The translations under genes and the position numbers were made by a program. A DNA stretch of 64,000 bases from Vibrio alfacsensis (GTDB taxonomy: Bacteria > Pseudomonadota > Gammaproteobacteria > Enterobacterales > Vibrionaceae), in assembly GCF_003544875.1 (NCBI RefSeq), contig NZ_CP032093.1, forward strand, positions 1,922,001 through 1,986,000, given 5' to 3'. Every line of letters begins with the position of its first letter. The first letter of the stretch is position 1. The notes beneath the pieces were generated by a model. It was not told where the DNA came from. It was given only the letters and a program-made list of their open reading frames with translations, and ran no database searches. This document shows, piece after piece, positions 28,579 through 39,584 of the stretch.

Positions 28579-29589
28579 ATGGAAGCAATCATCAACCCTA
28601 TTATTACCAAATTGTATGAGCAAGAGTCTCTGACTCAGGAAGAGAGCCAACAGCTGTTCGACATAATTATCCGTGGCGAATTAGACCCAATTTTGATGGC
28701 ATCAGCACTGACTGCACTAAAAATCAAAGGCGAAACACCGGATGAAATTGCAGGCGCGGCGAAAGCGTTGCTGGCAAACGCAAACCCATTCCCTCGCCCA
28801 GATTACGATTTCGCAGATATCGTCGGTACTGGCGGTGACGGTCACAACACCATCAATATTTCAACCACTGCGGCGTTTGTTGCGGCGGCATGTGGTCTAA
28901 AAGTGGCGAAACACGGTAACCGTAGCGTTTCAAGCAAATCTGGTTCTTCTGACCTTCTTGACTCGTTTGGTATCAACCTAGCCATGAGCGCCGAAGATAC
29001 GCGCAAAGCGGTAGACGATATCGGTGTGGCTTTCCTATTCGCACCTCAATACCACGGTGGTGTGCGCCATGCGATGCCAGTGCGTCAAACCATGAAAACA
29101 CGCACTATCTTCAACATTCTTGGTCCACTGATTAACCCTGCTCGTCCTAACATCGAATTGATGGGCGTTTACAGTGAAGAACTGGTTCGTCCTATCGCTG
29201 AAACCATGCTACAAATGGGTATGAAGCGCGCCGCTGTGGTACACGGCAGCGGTTTGGATGAAGTCGCAATTCACGGTGAAACAACCGTTGCAGAGATCAA
29301 AGACGGTGAGATCACAGAATACAAACTAACGCCTGCAGACTTCGGTCTAGAAGCACACCCACTAGAAGCGATCAAAGGTGGCGATCCTGAAGAAAACAAA
29401 GCGATCATCACTCATATCCTGACGGGTAAAGGCACTGATGCACAATTAGGTGCAGTCGCGGTTAACGTTGCTCTGCTAATGCGTCTATTCGGCCATGAAG
29501 ATTTAAAAGCCAACACGCAACAAGCGATTGAAGCAATGAATTCAGGCAAGGCATACCAATTGGTACAGCAACTTGCCGCACACGCTTAA
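28579..29589 (+). CDS. trpD: Anthranilate phosphoribosyltransferase
   Basis: The 336-residue enzyme joins anthranilate and PRPP. The PRPP-binding glycine-rich motif is [17 protein letters not shown], followed by [17 protein letters not shown]. An upstream in-frame start at 28486 lies within trpG; ATG at 28579 has GGAGAGG just ahead and gives the family's usual beginning. Confidence 0.97.
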   Translation: MEAIINPIITKLYEQESLTQEESQQLFDIIIRGELDPILMASALTALKIKGETPDEIAGAAKALLANANPFPRPDYDFADIVGTGGDGHNTINISTTAAFVAAACGLKVAKHGNRSVSSKSGSSDLLDSFGINLAMSAEDTRKAVDDIGVAFLFAPQYHGGVRHAMPVRQTMKTRTIFNILGPLINPARPNIELMGVYSEELVRPIAETMLQMGMKRAAVVHGSGLDEVAIHGETTVAEIKDGEITEYKLTPADFGLEAHPLEAIKGGDPEENKAIITHILTGKGTDAQLGAVAVNVALLMRLFGHEDLKANTQQAIEAMNSGKAYQLVQQLAAHA

Positions 29590-29596
29590 GGAATTG

Positions 29597-31042
29597 ATGA
29601 AGATGACTGACTTCAACACTCAACAAGCCGACAATCTGTCTCAACACGTTTCTAAGAAAGAAGCAGAGATGGCAGAGGTTCTTGCCAAAATCGTACGAGA
29701 CAAATACCAATGGGTAGCAGACCGTAAAGCGTCACAACCACTGAGCACATTCCAATCGGACTTGCTTCCATCTGATCGCAGTTTTTACGATGCATTGAGT
29801 GGAGAAAAAACGGTATTTATTACGGAATGTAAAAAAGCATCCCCATCAAAAGGCTTGATTCGCGATGACTTCGATTTGGATTACATCGCGTCGATTTATA
29901 ACAACCATGCTGATGCGATTTCAGTTCTAACCGATGAGAAATACTTCCAAGGTAACTTTGATTTTCTTCCTCAAGTGCGTGGTCAAGTCAAACAGCCAGT
30001 TCTGTGTAAAGACTTCATGGTAGATACCTACCAAGTTTACCTAGCGCGTCATTACAGCGCCGATGCTGTGCTACTGATGCTTTCTGTTCTCAATGACGAA
30101 GAGTACAAAGCCTTAGAAGAAGCTGCACATAGCCTGAACATGGGCATCCTGACCGAAGTAAGTAATGAAGAAGAACTTCATCGAGCCGTTAAGTTAGGCG
30201 CACGCGTTATCGGTATTAATAACCGTAACTTGCGTGACTTGAGCACGGATTTACATCGCACCAAAGAGCTGGCACCGACGATTCGCGAACTCGCACCAAA
30301 TGCGACCGTGATTTCCGAATCGGGTATTTACACGCATCAACAAGTTCGTGATTTAGCGGAATACGCAGATGGATTCTTAATTGGCAGCTCGCTGATGGCA
30401 GAAGACAACCTAGAACTTGCTGTACGCAAGGTGACGCTTGGAGAAAACAAAGTGTGCGGTTTGACGCATCCAGATGATGCTGTCAAAGCTTACCAAGCAG
30501 GGGCTGTATTTGGTGGCTTGATCTTCGTAGAAAAATCGAAACGCGCGGTTGATCTTGAACGTGCCCGCATGACGATGAGTGGCGCACCGCTTCGATATGT
30601 CGGCGTTTTCCAAAATCACGACATTGACTTTGTTACTTCCATTGTTACGTCACTTGGGTTGAAAGCGGTGCAGCTGCATGGCCAAGAAGACCAAGCTTAC
30701 GTCAACAAGCTGAAAACGGAATTACCGGATGGCGTTGAGATTTGGAAAGCCTACGGCGTCACCGATACGAAACCAGCATTGCTTGCAGACAACATCGACC
30801 GCCACCTGCTAGATGCACAAGTTGGCACTAAAACCGGCGGAACCGGACACGTGTTTGACTGGTCCCTTATCGGCGACCCTAGCCAAATTATGCTAGCTGG
30901 CGGACTGTCGCCAGAAAATGCCCAACAAGCCGCAACACTCGGTTGCTTGGGATTAGATTTAAACTCTGGTGTAGAAAGTGCTCCGGGTAAGAAAGATTCA
31001 CATAAGTTGCAATCTGCGTTTAGTGCAATTCGCAGCTATTAA
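29597..31042 (+). CDS. trpCF: Fused indole-3-glycerol-phosphate synthase / phosphoribosylanthranilate isomerase
   Basis: Two TIM barrels are fused. The TrpC half shows ITECKKASPSKGLIRDDF and GINNRNLRDL; the TrpF half shows KVCGLTHPDDAVKAYQAGA, VGVFQNHD, LHGQED and MLAGGLSPENAQQA. It isomerises phosphoribosylanthranilate and closes the indole ring. AAGGA sits just ahead of ATG at 29597; a second ATG at 29603 is an alternative. Confidence 0.95.
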   Translation: MKMTDFNTQQADNLSQHVSKKEAEMAEVLAKIVRDKYQWVADRKASQPLSTFQSDLLPSDRSFYDALSGEKTVFITECKKASPSKGLIRDDFDLDYIASIYNNHADAISVLTDEKYFQGNFDFLPQVRGQVKQPVLCKDFMVDTYQVYLARHYSADAVLLMLSVLNDEEYKALEEAAHSLNMGILTEVSNEEELHRAVKLGARVIGINNRNLRDLSTDLHRTKELAPTIRELAPNATVISESGIYTHQQVRDLAEYADGFLIGSSLMAEDNLELAVRKVTLGENKVCGLTHPDDAVKAYQAGAVFGGLIFVEKSKRAVDLERARMTMSGAPLRYVGVFQNHDIDFVTSIVTSLGLKAVQLHGQEDQAYVNKLKTELPDGVEIWKAYGVTDTKPALLADNIDRHLLDAQVGTKTGGTGHVFDWSLIGDPSQIMLAGGLSPENAQQAATLGCLGLDLNSGVESAPGKKDSHKLQSAFSAIRSY

Positions 31043-31139
31043 ATGGTTTGAAGCTCAAAATTATAGTTGTAGTTAAAATTAAAGTGGTAGCGAAAATTCA
31101 AATTATTCGCAGCTAAAAATTACGAGAAGGAATATCACG

Positions 31140-32330
31140 ATGGCAAAACTGAATGCCTACTTTGGCGAATACGGCGGTCAGTACGTTCCGCAAATTCTAG
31201 TTCCAGCGCTAGATCAACTAGAGCAAGCGTTTATCGATGCGCAAGAAGATCCTGAATTCCGCAGTGAATTCATGACATTACTTCAAGAGTATGCGGGTCG
31301 TCCTACGGCATTAACTCTAACTCGTAACCTAACCAAAGACACGAAAACTAAACTGTACCTAAAACGTGAAGATCTACTTCACGGCGGCGCGCACAAGACA
31401 AACCAAGTGTTGGGTCAAGCGTTGCTTGCGAAACGTATGGGTAAAAACGAGATCATTGCAGAAACAGGTGCAGGGCAGCATGGCGTAGCAACCGCACTCG
31501 CGTGTGCATTGCTTGGGCTTAAGTGTCGCGTTTACATGGGAGCAAAAGACGTTGAGCGTCAAAGCCCGAATGTTTTCCGCATGAAACTAATGGGTGCTGA
31601 AGTGATTCCTGTACACTCTGGTTCGGCAACACTGAAAGACGCCTGTAACGAAGCACTGCGCGACTGGTCTGCAACTTATGAAGATGCTCACTACCTACTT
31701 GGTACAGCTGCAGGTCCTCACCCATTCCCAACGATCGTTCGTGATTTCCAACGTATGATCGGTGAAGAAACGAAGAATCAGATTTTGGCTCGCGAGGGTC
31801 GTCTGCCAGATGCCGTTATCGCGTGTGTGGGAGGCGGTTCAAACGCTATCGGTATGTTTGCTGACTTCATTGAAGAAGAGAGCGTTCGTCTAATAGGTGT
31901 TGAGCCTGCTGGTAAAGGTATCGATACTGACCAGCATGGTGCGCCGCTCAAACACGGCAAAACAGGCATCTTCTTTGGCATGAAAGCACCATTAATGCAA
32001 GACCCTAATGGTCAAGTGGAAGAGTCATACTCTGTCTCTGCTGGCTTAGACTTTCCATCGGTAGGACCACAGCACGCACACCTTAATGCGATTGGTCGAG
32101 CAGAATATGACAATGTCACCGACGATGAAGCCCTAGATGCGTTTCAAGAGATTGCTCGTAATGAAGGCATTATCCCTGCTCTAGAATCTTCCCACGCTTT
32201 AGCGCATGCGTTGCGTATGGCTCGTGAGAACCCAGAAAAAGAACAATTGTTGGTTGTGAACCTATCAGGTCGTGGTGATAAAGATATCTTCACTGTGCAT
32301 GCCATCCTAGAAGAAAAAGGAGCGATCTAA
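31140..32330 (+). CDS. trpB: Tryptophan synthase beta subunit
   Basis: The 396-residue PLP enzyme has PLP lysine in [17 protein letters not shown] and the phosphate-binding glycine loop [12 protein letters not shown]. It condenses indole with serine. GAAGGAATATCACG precedes the ATG. The stop overlaps the trpA start (TAATG), implying coupled, equimolar synthesis of the alpha2-beta2 complex. Confidence 0.98.
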   Translation: MAKLNAYFGEYGGQYVPQILVPALDQLEQAFIDAQEDPEFRSEFMTLLQEYAGRPTALTLTRNLTKDTKTKLYLKREDLLHGGAHKTNQVLGQALLAKRMGKNEIIAETGAGQHGVATALACALLGLKCRVYMGAKDVERQSPNVFRMKLMGAEVIPVHSGSATLKDACNEALRDWSATYEDAHYLLGTAAGPHPFPTIVRDFQRMIGEETKNQILAREGRLPDAVIACVGGGSNAIGMFADFIEEESVRLIGVEPAGKGIDTDQHGAPLKHGKTGIFFGMKAPLMQDPNGQVEESYSVSAGLDFPSVGPQHAHLNAIGRAEYDNVTDDEALDAFQEIARNEGIIPALESSHALAHALRMARENPEKEQLLVVNLSGRGDKDIFTVHAILEEKGAI

Positions 32331-33136
32331 TGAGCCGTTATGAAAAGATGTTTGCGCGCCTAAACGAGAAAAACCAAGGCGCATTTGTACCGTTCGTAAC
32401 GGTTTGCGATCCAAATGCCCAGCAGTCATACAAAATCATGGAAACCTTGGTGGAATCTGGTGCTGATGCTCTTGAGCTCGGCATCCCATTTTCTGATCCA
32501 CTAGCCGATGGCCCAACCATCCAAGGCGCTAACATTCGCGCGTTAGATTCAGGTGCAACGCCAGATATCTGCTTCGAGCAAATCAGCAAGATCCGAGCTA
32601 AGTACCCAGAGCTGCCTATTGGCCTATTGATGTACGCAAACCTTGTGTACTCACGCGGAATTGAAAACTTCTATGAACGATGTGCAAAAGCAGGCATCGA
32701 TTCAGTACTGATTGCCGATGTACCGACCAATGAAAGTGCAGAGTTTGTCGCGGCAGCGGAGAAATTTGGCATTCACCAAATCTTTATCGCCCCACCAACA
32801 GCCAGTGACGAAACACTAAAGCAAGTATCTCAGCTAGGCGGTGGTTACACTTACCTGCTTTCTCGCGCAGGCGTAACAGGTGCAGAGACCAAAGCAAACA
32901 TGCCTGTCGGTCATATGCTAGATAGGCTGAATCAATTCAATGCACCGCCAGCACTACTTGGCTTTGGTATTTCTGAACCCGCGCAAGTAAAAGAAGCACT
33001 TGAATCTGGTGCCGCCGGCGCAATCTCAGGATCAGCCGTAGTAAAAATCATTGAAGTTCACGTTGAACAGCCACAGGTTATGCTCGACAAACTTAAAGAG
33101 TTCGTAGTAACGATGAAAGCTGCAACACAAAAATAA
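32330..33136 (+). CDS. trpA: Tryptophan synthase alpha subunit
   Basis: The 268-residue TIM barrel cleaves indole-3-glycerol phosphate. Catalytic Glu lies in [19 protein letters not shown] and catalytic Asp in VLIADVP; the phosphate site includes [10 protein letters not shown]. It is the last gene of the operon, with a terminator following. Confidence 0.98.
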   Translation: MSRYEKMFARLNEKNQGAFVPFVTVCDPNAQQSYKIMETLVESGADALELGIPFSDPLADGPTIQGANIRALDSGATPDICFEQISKIRAKYPELPIGLLMYANLVYSRGIENFYERCAKAGIDSVLIADVPTNESAEFVAAAEKFGIHQIFIAPPTASDETLKQVSQLGGGYTYLLSRAGVTGAETKANMPVGHMLDRLNQFNAPPALLGFGISEPAQVKEALESGAAGAISGSAVVKIIEVHVEQPQVMLDKLKEFVVTMKAATQK

Positions 33137-33154
33137 CGGATTACAGAACTAAAA

Positions 33155-33202
33155 ATATGAGATCGATTCCTTAAGCGCCATGTGGGGTCGATCTTTTTTT
33201 TA
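33155..33202 (+). terminator. Terminator of the trp operon
   Basis: AGATCGA/TCGATCT arms, extended by TCC/GGG-type pairing, enclose a loop and are followed by an eight-T run. Confidence 0.85.
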
Positions 33203-33281
33203 ACATTTCATTTCAAAGTGCCCTCCTTTCTTACTATCTGTTTTATAAACAACACCAGCTAAAACATCAGCCAGATCGATA

Positions 33282-33293
33282 GCAAACGATTGC
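33282..33293. promoter_or_regulatory. PurR-like palindrome upstream of the symporter
   Basis: GCAAACGATTGC resembles the PurR core GCAAACGTTTGC with one base off perfect symmetry. It lies about 180 bases ahead of the symporter start, a usable distance for a repressor only if a promoter lies close by. No gene is supported in 33137-33471. Confidence 0.3.
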
Positions 33294-33471
33294 AATTGGC
33301 TAATAAATTATCATCAATCAAGGTTTTCTCACTTAGCGAACCAGTTTGTACCGATTTTGTATTGCTAATTGTGAATGATAAGTGTAAAACTCAACCCGAT
33401 ATAATTATCCAAATAACAACATTAGATTGGTGGGTAATTTTAGGAATTTACATATTATTAGCACAGAGGTT

Positions 33472-34734
33472 ATGGAAGTGTTAAAAGAAAAGAGTTTGCT
33501 AAACAACATTGGCGTTCAAGTCGTCATTGCAATGATCTTGGGTACTGCCGTTGGTGCCGTTATGGGTCAAAGCGCAACAGTATTTGCACCATTAGGCGCA
33601 ATTTTTATCAATTTGATCAAAATGTTAGTCATCCCATTGGTTGCTGTCGCATTGATTTCAGGTGCTGCTGGTCTTGGTAACAGTCAATCTGCTGGTAAAG
33701 TGGGCCTTGTTACCCTTGGTTACTTTGGCTTAACGTCGGCGCTGGCTGTCGCTCTAGCTTTAGTCATGGGCGAGATCTTCAAGCCAGGTATGGGCATCGA
33801 CATTAGCGGCGTTGAGGGAATGTTCTCTGCTGAGTACGCTTCAAAAGGTGATTTACCTACTTTCTGGGCAACCATCACTGGTATGATCCCAACCAACGTT
33901 TTCCAATCACTGAATGAAGCCAATATTCTACAGATCCTCGTATTCTGTATGTTCTTCGGCATTGCTATTTCTAAGCAAGCAAAAGAACGCCGCGACCCTA
34001 TCATCAACGGTGTCAACTGTATTGTTGATGCGATGGTTTGGATGATCAACAAAGTGATGATCATTGCACCAATCGGTGTATTTGGTCTAATGGCAGAAGC
34101 CGTGGGTACGTTTGGTTTCGGCGCACTCATGGTCGTGTTCAAACTGTTCCTCGTCTACGTTGCCGCGATTCTGATCTTTGGCTTCGTTGCATACCCATTG
34201 ATGGTTCATATTTTCACTAAGACATCGGCGAAGAAGTTCGTCTCTGCGATGAAAAAACCACAAGCGGTTGCATTGTCAACAGCATCTTCTATGGCTACTC
34301 TGCCAGTAACGATGGATACTTGTGAGAAAGAGCTTGGCGTAAGAAACTCAACCGCTTCGTTCGTTCTGCCACTAGGCGCAACCATCAACATGTCTGGTAA
34401 TGCCATCTACTACGGCTTAGTTGCTATCTTCTTTGCGCAGCTATTCAACATTGATTTGAGCATGGGAGCTTACATTGCGATCATCGTCACCTCTACGTTA
34501 GGTGCGGTAGGTCAAGCAGGTGTCCCTGGCCCATCATTCTTGGTTGTAGCAGTACTGTTAGCCGCAGGTATTCCTATCGAGGGTCTACCACTGCTGTTCG
34601 CTCTTGACCGCATCTTTGACATGATTCGCACTGCTCTAAACATCACCGGTGATGCTGCATGTGCGGTGATTGTAGACGCTTTAGTAGAAGAAGAAGTTGC
34701 AGAACAAGCGGAGCTTCAAAAACAAGAAGCTTAA
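33472..34734 (+). CDS. Dicarboxylate/amino acid:cation symporter (DAACS, GltP-like)
   Basis: About 420 residues with the SLC1/DAACS architecture: eight or so membrane segments, the serine-rich re-entrant loop (ALSTASSMATLPVTMDTCE) and NMSGNAIYYG, with a TM8 motif DRIFDMIRTALNITGDA. Such proteins import glutamate, aspartate or C4-dicarboxylates with Na+ or H+. The start is ambiguous: ATG at 33472 is close to AGAGG, while GTG at 33478 has better spacing. It is monocistronic. Confidence 0.9.
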   Translation: MEVLKEKSLLNNIGVQVVIAMILGTAVGAVMGQSATVFAPLGAIFINLIKMLVIPLVAVALISGAAGLGNSQSAGKVGLVTLGYFGLTSALAVALALVMGEIFKPGMGIDISGVEGMFSAEYASKGDLPTFWATITGMIPTNVFQSLNEANILQILVFCMFFGIAISKQAKERRDPIINGVNCIVDAMVWMINKVMIIAPIGVFGLMAEAVGTFGFGALMVVFKLFLVYVAAILIFGFVAYPLMVHIFTKTSAKKFVSAMKKPQAVALSTASSMATLPVTMDTCEKELGVRNSTASFVLPLGATINMSGNAIYYGLVAIFFAQLFNIDLSMGAYIAIIVTSTLGAVGQAGVPGPSFLVVAVLLAAGIPIEGLPLLFALDRIFDMIRTALNITGDAACAVIVDALVEEEVAEQAELQKQEA

Positions 34735-34785
34735 ATAATTAGAGGCTGAGTTGTAAAAGGCACAGACTTACAGATATTTGATCTC

Positions 34786-34812
34786 TAGCCGCTCCTCATG
34801 AGCGGCTTTCTT
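34786..34812 (+). terminator. Terminator after the symporter gene
   Basis: AGCCGCTC/GAGCGGCT stem with a CTCAT loop, then TTCTTTAT. Confidence 0.8.
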
Positions 34813-34920
34813 TATAGCCTATAACAACAAGTTTTCATCTCCCTATTCCCTCTCACTATTCACATTAACGGAGATTCCGTTAGACTGTCTTCAACTCAAC
34901 AACTAAGTAGTTTGTGAAAA

Positions 34921-35448
34921 ATGAAGCAAATCCTTGATTTTATTCCACTCATTATTTTCTTTGCTCTATATAAGATGTACGACATCTATGTTGCGACCGG
35001 AGCACTCATCGTTGCAACCGCCATCCAATTGGTTCTGACTTTTGCTCTGTACAAAAAAGTCGAAAAAATGCAGCTGATTACGTTTGTTATGGTCGCTATC
35101 TTTGGTGGGATGACGATATTTCTCCATGATGACAACTTCATTAAATGGAAAGTCACTATCGTTTATGCCGCATTTGCAATTGGTTTAGCAGTGAGCCACG
35201 CAATGGGCAAATCCGCAATTAAAGGCATGTTAGGTAAAGAGATCACATTACCGGAAACCATTTGGACCAAAATAAATTGGGCTTGGGTTGGCTTCTTCAC
35301 ATTTTGTGCGGGCTTAAATGTCTATGTCGCGTTTAATCTTCCTCTGGATGTATGGGTCAACTTCAAAGTGTTTGGTTTACTTATCGCGACATTCGCTTAC
35401 ATGATTGCGACTGGTTTTTATATCTATAAGCACATGCCCAAAGAATAA
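34921..35448 (+). CDS. yciB: Inner-membrane protein YciB (septation protein A family)
   Basis: The 175-residue, very hydrophobic protein has about five membrane segments and family motifs [19 protein letters not shown] near the start and [13 protein letters not shown] near residue 120. YciB homologues affect envelope integrity and division; the mechanism is unsettled. Its last codons (KHMPKE-stop) lie inside the first copy of a 19-base tandem repeat. Confidence 0.95.
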   Translation: MKQILDFIPLIIFFALYKMYDIYVATGALIVATAIQLVLTFALYKKVEKMQLITFVMVAIFGGMTIFLHDDNFIKWKVTIVYAAFAIGLAVSHAMGKSAIKGMLGKEITLPETIWTKINWAWVGFFTFCAGLNVYVAFNLPLDVWVNFKVFGLLIATFAYMIATGFYIYKHMPKE

Positions 35449-35504
35449 GCATATGCCAAAAGAATAAGCATATGCCAAAAGAATAAGCGCATACCAAAAG
35501 AACA
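35429..35504. repeat. Four tandem 19-base repeats spanning the yciB stop codon
   Basis: Units at 35429, 35448, 35467 and 35486 read AGCATATGCCAAAAGAATA or near variants. The first unit is the 3' end of yciB itself, so the coding end has been duplicated into the 3' untranslated region. Units two and three are identical, implying recent expansion. Because the unit carries the stop, YciB length is unaffected. Confidence 0.95.
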
Positions 35505-35588
35505 GCGTGAACAAAAAGAAAACGCCTCCGACATATCGGTTGATGATTAAAACTCAATTTTGCTATAATCCAATAATACCGATTAATT

Positions 35589-35613
35589 ACAGCGACCCTA
35601 GGGTCGCTGTTTT
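35589..35613 (+). terminator. Terminator after yciB
   Basis: ACAGCGACC/GGTCGCTGT perfect stem with a CTAG loop, then TTTT. Confidence 0.82.
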
Positions 35614-35686
35614 GTTGCTTGCGCCATAAACTTGGGCGTATTTTGAGCTTCATTTTTGCATATTTTTAATTTGGGATGTCATCATA

Positions 35687-36082
35687 ATGAGTGAAAACGG
35701 TCAGTCACCTAAAGGGCAATTGCTACTAAGAACCCTAGCAATGCCAGCCGATACCAATGCTAACGGCGATATCTTCGGCGGTTGGATCATGTCTCAACTA
35801 GACCTAGCAGGCGCCATTCTAGCGAAAGAGATTTCCTCTGGGCGCGTCGTAACGGTTTCTGTTTCTAGCATCACCTTTAAAAAACCGGTTAGTGTGGGTG
35901 ACGTGGTATGTTGCTATGGTGTCTGTACTAAAATTGGTCGTACTTCGATGAGCGTGGATCTTGAGGTCTGGGTAAAACCGGTAAAAGTCGATGCCGTAGA
36001 AGACCGTTTCATGGTTTGTGATGCGACTTTTAACTACGTTGCAATTGATAGTGATGGCAAGCCTCGTCCAATCAATAAGTAA
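35687..36082 (+). CDS. yciA: Acyl-CoA thioesterase YciA
   Basis: The 131-residue hotdog-fold protein has the helix motif NANGDIFGGWIMSQLDLAG with catalytic Asp, and SITFKKPVSVGDVV. YciA hydrolyses a broad range of acyl-CoAs in the cytoplasm. It lies near yciB and yciI as in E. coli. Confidence 0.95.
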   Translation: MSENGQSPKGQLLLRTLAMPADTNANGDIFGGWIMSQLDLAGAILAKEISSGRVVTVSVSSITFKKPVSVGDVVCCYGVCTKIGRTSMSVDLEVWVKPVKVDAVEDRFMVCDATFNYVAIDSDGKPRPINK

Positions 36083-36202
36083 TAGACGTTCGTATTACAA
36101 CGAATTGCGAAGAAAGCACTCACAAATTCAAATGTTGGCTTGTGAGTAGCACAAAAAAGGCGTTAAATTAGGAGTTTACCTCCTCAATTAAGGAACTATG
36201 CC

Positions 36203-36499
36203 ATGTGGTACGTCATTTTTTCCCAAGACGTAGAGAACTCGTTAGAAAAACGCTTGAGTGTTCGTCCTCAACACCTTGAGCGCTTACAACAGCTTCAAGA
36301 CGAAGGTCGCCTGCTCACAGCAGGCCCTATGCCAGCCATTGATTCTGATAACCCTGGTGAAGCTGGATTTACTGGTTCAACGGTTATTGCAGAGTTTGCG
36401 TCATTAGAAGATGCACAAGCATGGGCGGATGCCGATCCTTATATCGCGGCAGGCGTTTATGAAAGCGTGATCGTAAAACCGTTCAAGAAAGTATTTTAA
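36203..36499 (+). CDS. yciI: YciI family protein
   Basis: The 98-residue YCII-fold protein has the family elements [20 protein letters not shown] (conserved His), LLTAGPMP and [12 protein letters not shown]. The His-Asp dyad suggests small-molecule chemistry, but the substrate is unknown. Its stop is three bases ahead of the pilotin ATG. Confidence 0.92.
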   Translation: MWYVIFSQDVENSLEKRLSVRPQHLERLQQLQDEGRLLTAGPMPAIDSDNPGEAGFTGSTVIAEFASLEDAQAWADADPYIAAGVYESVIVKPFKKVF

Positions 36500-36502
36500 G
36501 TT

Positions 36503-36903
36503 ATGAAAAATTACTGTGTCTATTCCTCGCCTTTGGTGCACTTGCAGGCTGTTCATCAAATGATGATAAGCAACGCCAACTTGAGTTGATGGCTTCAAAC
36601 CGTGCAGGAGTATTGTCTGCAGGATTGCCGCTTGAATACGGCCCACTTAAAATCATGCGCATTTCTGCCAATAAAAACGTAGTAGAAATGATGATGATTT
36701 ATAACGACGATGCTCTCGGTGCCAAGCCATTAAACCAAGTGCTGAATACCAGTATTTACTCATACTGTAACACGCCAGCCGTTCGTGAACAGATTGATAT
36801 GGGCTTGCTGTATCGCATTAAGATCCGCAATTCACGTGGTCAATTGATGGCAGATGAATTGGTTTCAGAGCAAAGTTGTACGGCAACTCAACAGCCACAG
36901 TAA
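36503..36903 (+). pseudogene. AspS/GspS-beta type II secretion pilotin lipoprotein, frame broken near the start
   Basis: The main frame (visible from an internal ATG at 36586) encodes the AspS pilotin body (ASNRAGVLSAGLPLEYGPLK, IYNDDALGAKPLNQ) with the cysteine pair in SYCNT and EQSCT. Reading that frame upstream gives KLLCLFLAFGALAGCSSNDD, a lipoprotein signal with lipobox LAGC, but it lacks a start codon. The expected ATG at 36503 is one base out of frame behind a five-A run (36506-36510); six A would restore it. AspS-type pilotins guide the GspD secretin to the outer membrane. The defect may be a sequencing error. Confidence 0.85.
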
Positions 36904-36950
36904 TTATCTCGCCAATCGATTTCATTCAATTCGGCGTGAACTAAACAGAT

Positions 36951-36980
36951 AAAAGCGAGGACAGATAACCTCGCTTTTTT
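36951..36980. terminator. Bidirectional terminator between the pilotin gene and metE
   Basis: AAAAGCGAGG (36951-36960) and CCTCGCTTTT (36969-36978) pair around an eight-base loop. The A and T flanks allow termination in both directions. Confidence 0.88.
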
Positions 36981-37023
36981 ATGCCATATTAATCGTAGTC
37001 AGTAACGGTTTATTATTGCTTAC

Positions 37024-39309
37024 TTATAAGTCTAACTCTGCACGTAACTTCTTCGTTGCAGACACCAAGTTCGATAGTGCAGCTTCAGTTTCTGCCCAAT
37101 TTCGAGTCTTCAACCCGCAGTCTGGATTAACCCACAAACGCTGAGGTGGGATTTTCTCCGCCGCTTTCTTAATAAGACTTTCAATCCATGCCTCTGTCGG
37201 AATATTTGGCGAATGAATATCATACACCCCCGGACCAATTTCATTGGGGTAATTAAAGTCTTCAAACGCTTTGAGCAATTCCATGTTTGAACGGGAAGTT
37301 TCAATCGTAATGACGTCTGCATCCAACGCTGCGACAGAGTCGATGATCTCATTAAATTCGCTGTAGCACATGTGAGTATGAATTTGAGTTTCGGATCTAG
37401 CGCCTGCGGCTGAAATCTTAAACGCGTCTACCGCCCATTTTAAATACTCATCATGGTCACGTTTTTTCAAAGGCAAGCCTTCACGAATTGCAGGCTCATC
37501 AATTTGGATAATGTTGATTCCCGCGCTTTGTAAATCGGTCACTTCATCACGCAGTGCAAGGGCAAGTTGCTGTGCAATCTGTTTGCGAGAGATATCTTCG
37601 CGTGGGAATGTCCAACACAGAATCGTCACTGGGCCTGTAAGCATGCCTTTCATCTTCTTTCTTGTGAGTGATTGTGCGTAAGTAGACCACTCGACGGTAA
37701 TCGGTTTTTCACGTTCAATATCGGCAACCACTATCGCAGGCTTAACACAACGTGAACCATAGCTTTGTACCCACCCAAACTTGGTCGTTTGGAAACCATC
37801 TAAGTTTTCGGCAAAGTATTCCACCATATCATTGCGCTCTGCCTCACCATGAACGAGGACATCTAGATCGAGCGCTTCTTGTCGCTTGACCGCATCAGCG
37901 ATGTGACCCTTAAGTGCCTGTTTATAATCTGCTTCAGACAATTGACCATTTCGGAACGCGTTTCGTTGTACTCGAATTTCTCCCGTCTGTGGAAAAGATC
38001 CAATTGTTGTGGTTGGTAAAAGCGGCAAGTCGAGGACTTCAGCCTGATGTACAGCTCGCTCCAAATAAGGTGCACTTCGCTGTGCAAGTGATGCACTGAT
38101 GCTATTCAAACGAGACTGAACCTGAGGCTTATTTACATGCGTTGCGGTTTTACGATCTTTAATTGGTTGGCTATAAGTGTCGCAAGCTAAAATCGCATTT
38201 TTATCACCATCGAGCGCTCGTCCCAATAACGCCACTTCAGAGACTTTCTGCTTCGCAAACGCAAACCAGCTCCTCACTTCCTCACTCAGCGCAGGTTCTA
38301 AATCTAAATCCACTGGGCTATGAAGCAGTGAACAAGACGTTGCGATCCACAACTTATCACCAAGTCGCTCTTTAACAGGTTGCAAGCGCAGGAGCTGTTC
38401 ACTCAGATCAGAACGCCACACATTACGACCGTTAACAACGCCCGCAGAAAGCACCCAATCATCGGGCAATTTTTCGACGACCTCCTCCAATTGCTCAGGT
38501 GCAGCCGACAAATCAACGTGTAATCCATCCACACTCAAACCAACAATCTTATCTAACGTGTCGCTAACGGAATCAAAGTAAGTAGTGAGCAATACCTTTA
38601 TGTCGCAGCGAATGACTTGATAAGCCAGTTTAAACGCATCGGCCCACTTATCTTCAAGTTCAAGAGACAAAATAGGCTCATCAATCTGCACCCATTCCAC
38701 TCCCTGACTTGCCAGTTTAGCAAGTATGGCTTGGTAAGCCGCAAGTAAACGAGGAAGCAATGCGAGGCGATCAAAGCCCTCCTCAACCTCTTTTCCCAAA
38801 TATAAGTAACTCAATGGCCCTAATAATACTGGCTTGACACTATGGCCCGCTTTAACCGCTTCATTCACTTCTTCAAACAGTTGTGGCCAACTCACTTCGA
38901 AAGTATCGTCTTTACTAAACTCCGGCACAATATAGTGATAGTTAGTGTTGAACCATTTCGTCATATCTGAGGCAGCAGCGCCTGAACACCCACAATCAGC
39001 TTTCGATTGACCACGACCTACTGTAAATAGCGTGTCCAAATCAGGAAAACCTGTCGCATGACGTTTTGGAACATGCCCAAGAAGTAATGTCGTCGCTAAT
39101 ACGTGATCGTACCAAGCAAAATCCCCTGCTGTTGTAAAACTAAGCCCGGCTTCTGACTGTATGTTCCAGTTTTTATCGCGTAGCGTTGCTCCTACATGTT
39201 TCAGTTCCGCTTGGTTGATTTCACCGCGCCAATATTTTTCCTGTGCAAATTTGAGCTCACGTTTTTCTCCAATGCGAGGATAGCCAAGAATATGCGTTGT
39301 CGTTGCCAT
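37024..39309 (-). CDS. metE: Cobalamin-independent methionine synthase
   Basis: The 761-residue protein has two barrel domains. The C-terminal catalytic half carries zinc ligands in HTHMCYSEF (His, Cys), a later Glu and VNPDCGLK (Cys), plus [17 protein letters not shown]. It transfers methyl from methyltetrahydrofolate polyglutamate to homocysteine. It is divergent from metR with MetJ boxes between. Confidence 0.97.
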   Translation of the reverse strand: MATTTHILGYPRIGEKRELKFAQEKYWRGEINQAELKHVGATLRDKNWNIQSEAGLSFTTAGDFAWYDHVLATTLLLGHVPKRHATGFPDLDTLFTVGRGQSKADCGCSGAAASDMTKWFNTNYHYIVPEFSKDDTFEVSWPQLFEEVNEAVKAGHSVKPVLLGPLSYLYLGKEVEEGFDRLALLPRLLAAYQAILAKLASQGVEWVQIDEPILSLELEDKWADAFKLAYQVIRCDIKVLLTTYFDSVSDTLDKIVGLSVDGLHVDLSAAPEQLEEVVEKLPDDWVLSAGVVNGRNVWRSDLSEQLLRLQPVKERLGDKLWIATSCSLLHSPVDLDLEPALSEEVRSWFAFAKQKVSEVALLGRALDGDKNAILACDTYSQPIKDRKTATHVNKPQVQSRLNSISASLAQRSAPYLERAVHQAEVLDLPLLPTTTIGSFPQTGEIRVQRNAFRNGQLSEADYKQALKGHIADAVKRQEALDLDVLVHGEAERNDMVEYFAENLDGFQTTKFGWVQSYGSRCVKPAIVVADIEREKPITVEWSTYAQSLTRKKMKGMLTGPVTILCWTFPREDISRKQIAQQLALALRDEVTDLQSAGINIIQIDEPAIREGLPLKKRDHDEYLKWAVDAFKISAAGARSETQIHTHMCYSEFNEIIDSVAALDADVITIETSRSNMELLKAFEDFNYPNEIGPGVYDIHSPNIPTEAWIESLIKKAAEKIPPQRLWVNPDCGLKTRNWAETEAALSNLVSATKKLRAELDL

Positions 39310-39392
39310 GTCCGTATTCCTTATTCACTGTTTTATCTTAAGGCAGAACATCAAGAACTTTCGTAGGTGATTTACGTGAAGAACATTTATTA

Positions 39393-39518
39393 AGATGTCT
39401 GGATGGCTAAAACTATCACTCCCATTGTCTGAATGAACAACCTCCAATTATTCAACGTGTTTATTAGAAAAATTCATGGTCATGTTCATTAAGTCAATAA
39501 TTAGCCGTCTAGACGTTT
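39393..39518. promoter_or_regulatory. MetJ (met box) sites between metE and metR
   Basis: AGCCGTCT and AGACGTTT at 39503-39518 are adjacent met boxes, each 7 of 8 to AGACGTCT. A second, weaker pair AGATGTCT and GGATGGCT lies at 39393-39408, nearer metE. MetJ with SAM should repress both genes. I could not place an exact MetR site (TGAA-N5-TTCA). Confidence 0.72.
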
Positions 39519-39584
39519 ACATATCCGGATGATATGGGTAAGTTAAGAATACTCATGACAGGGAAATAAGGATGAAAGAGATTC

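Noticed and set aside
33290-33484. Short plus-strand frame ahead of the symporter
   Set aside because: No recognisable motif and no good ribosome-binding site; it overlaps the likely promoter region and symporter start.
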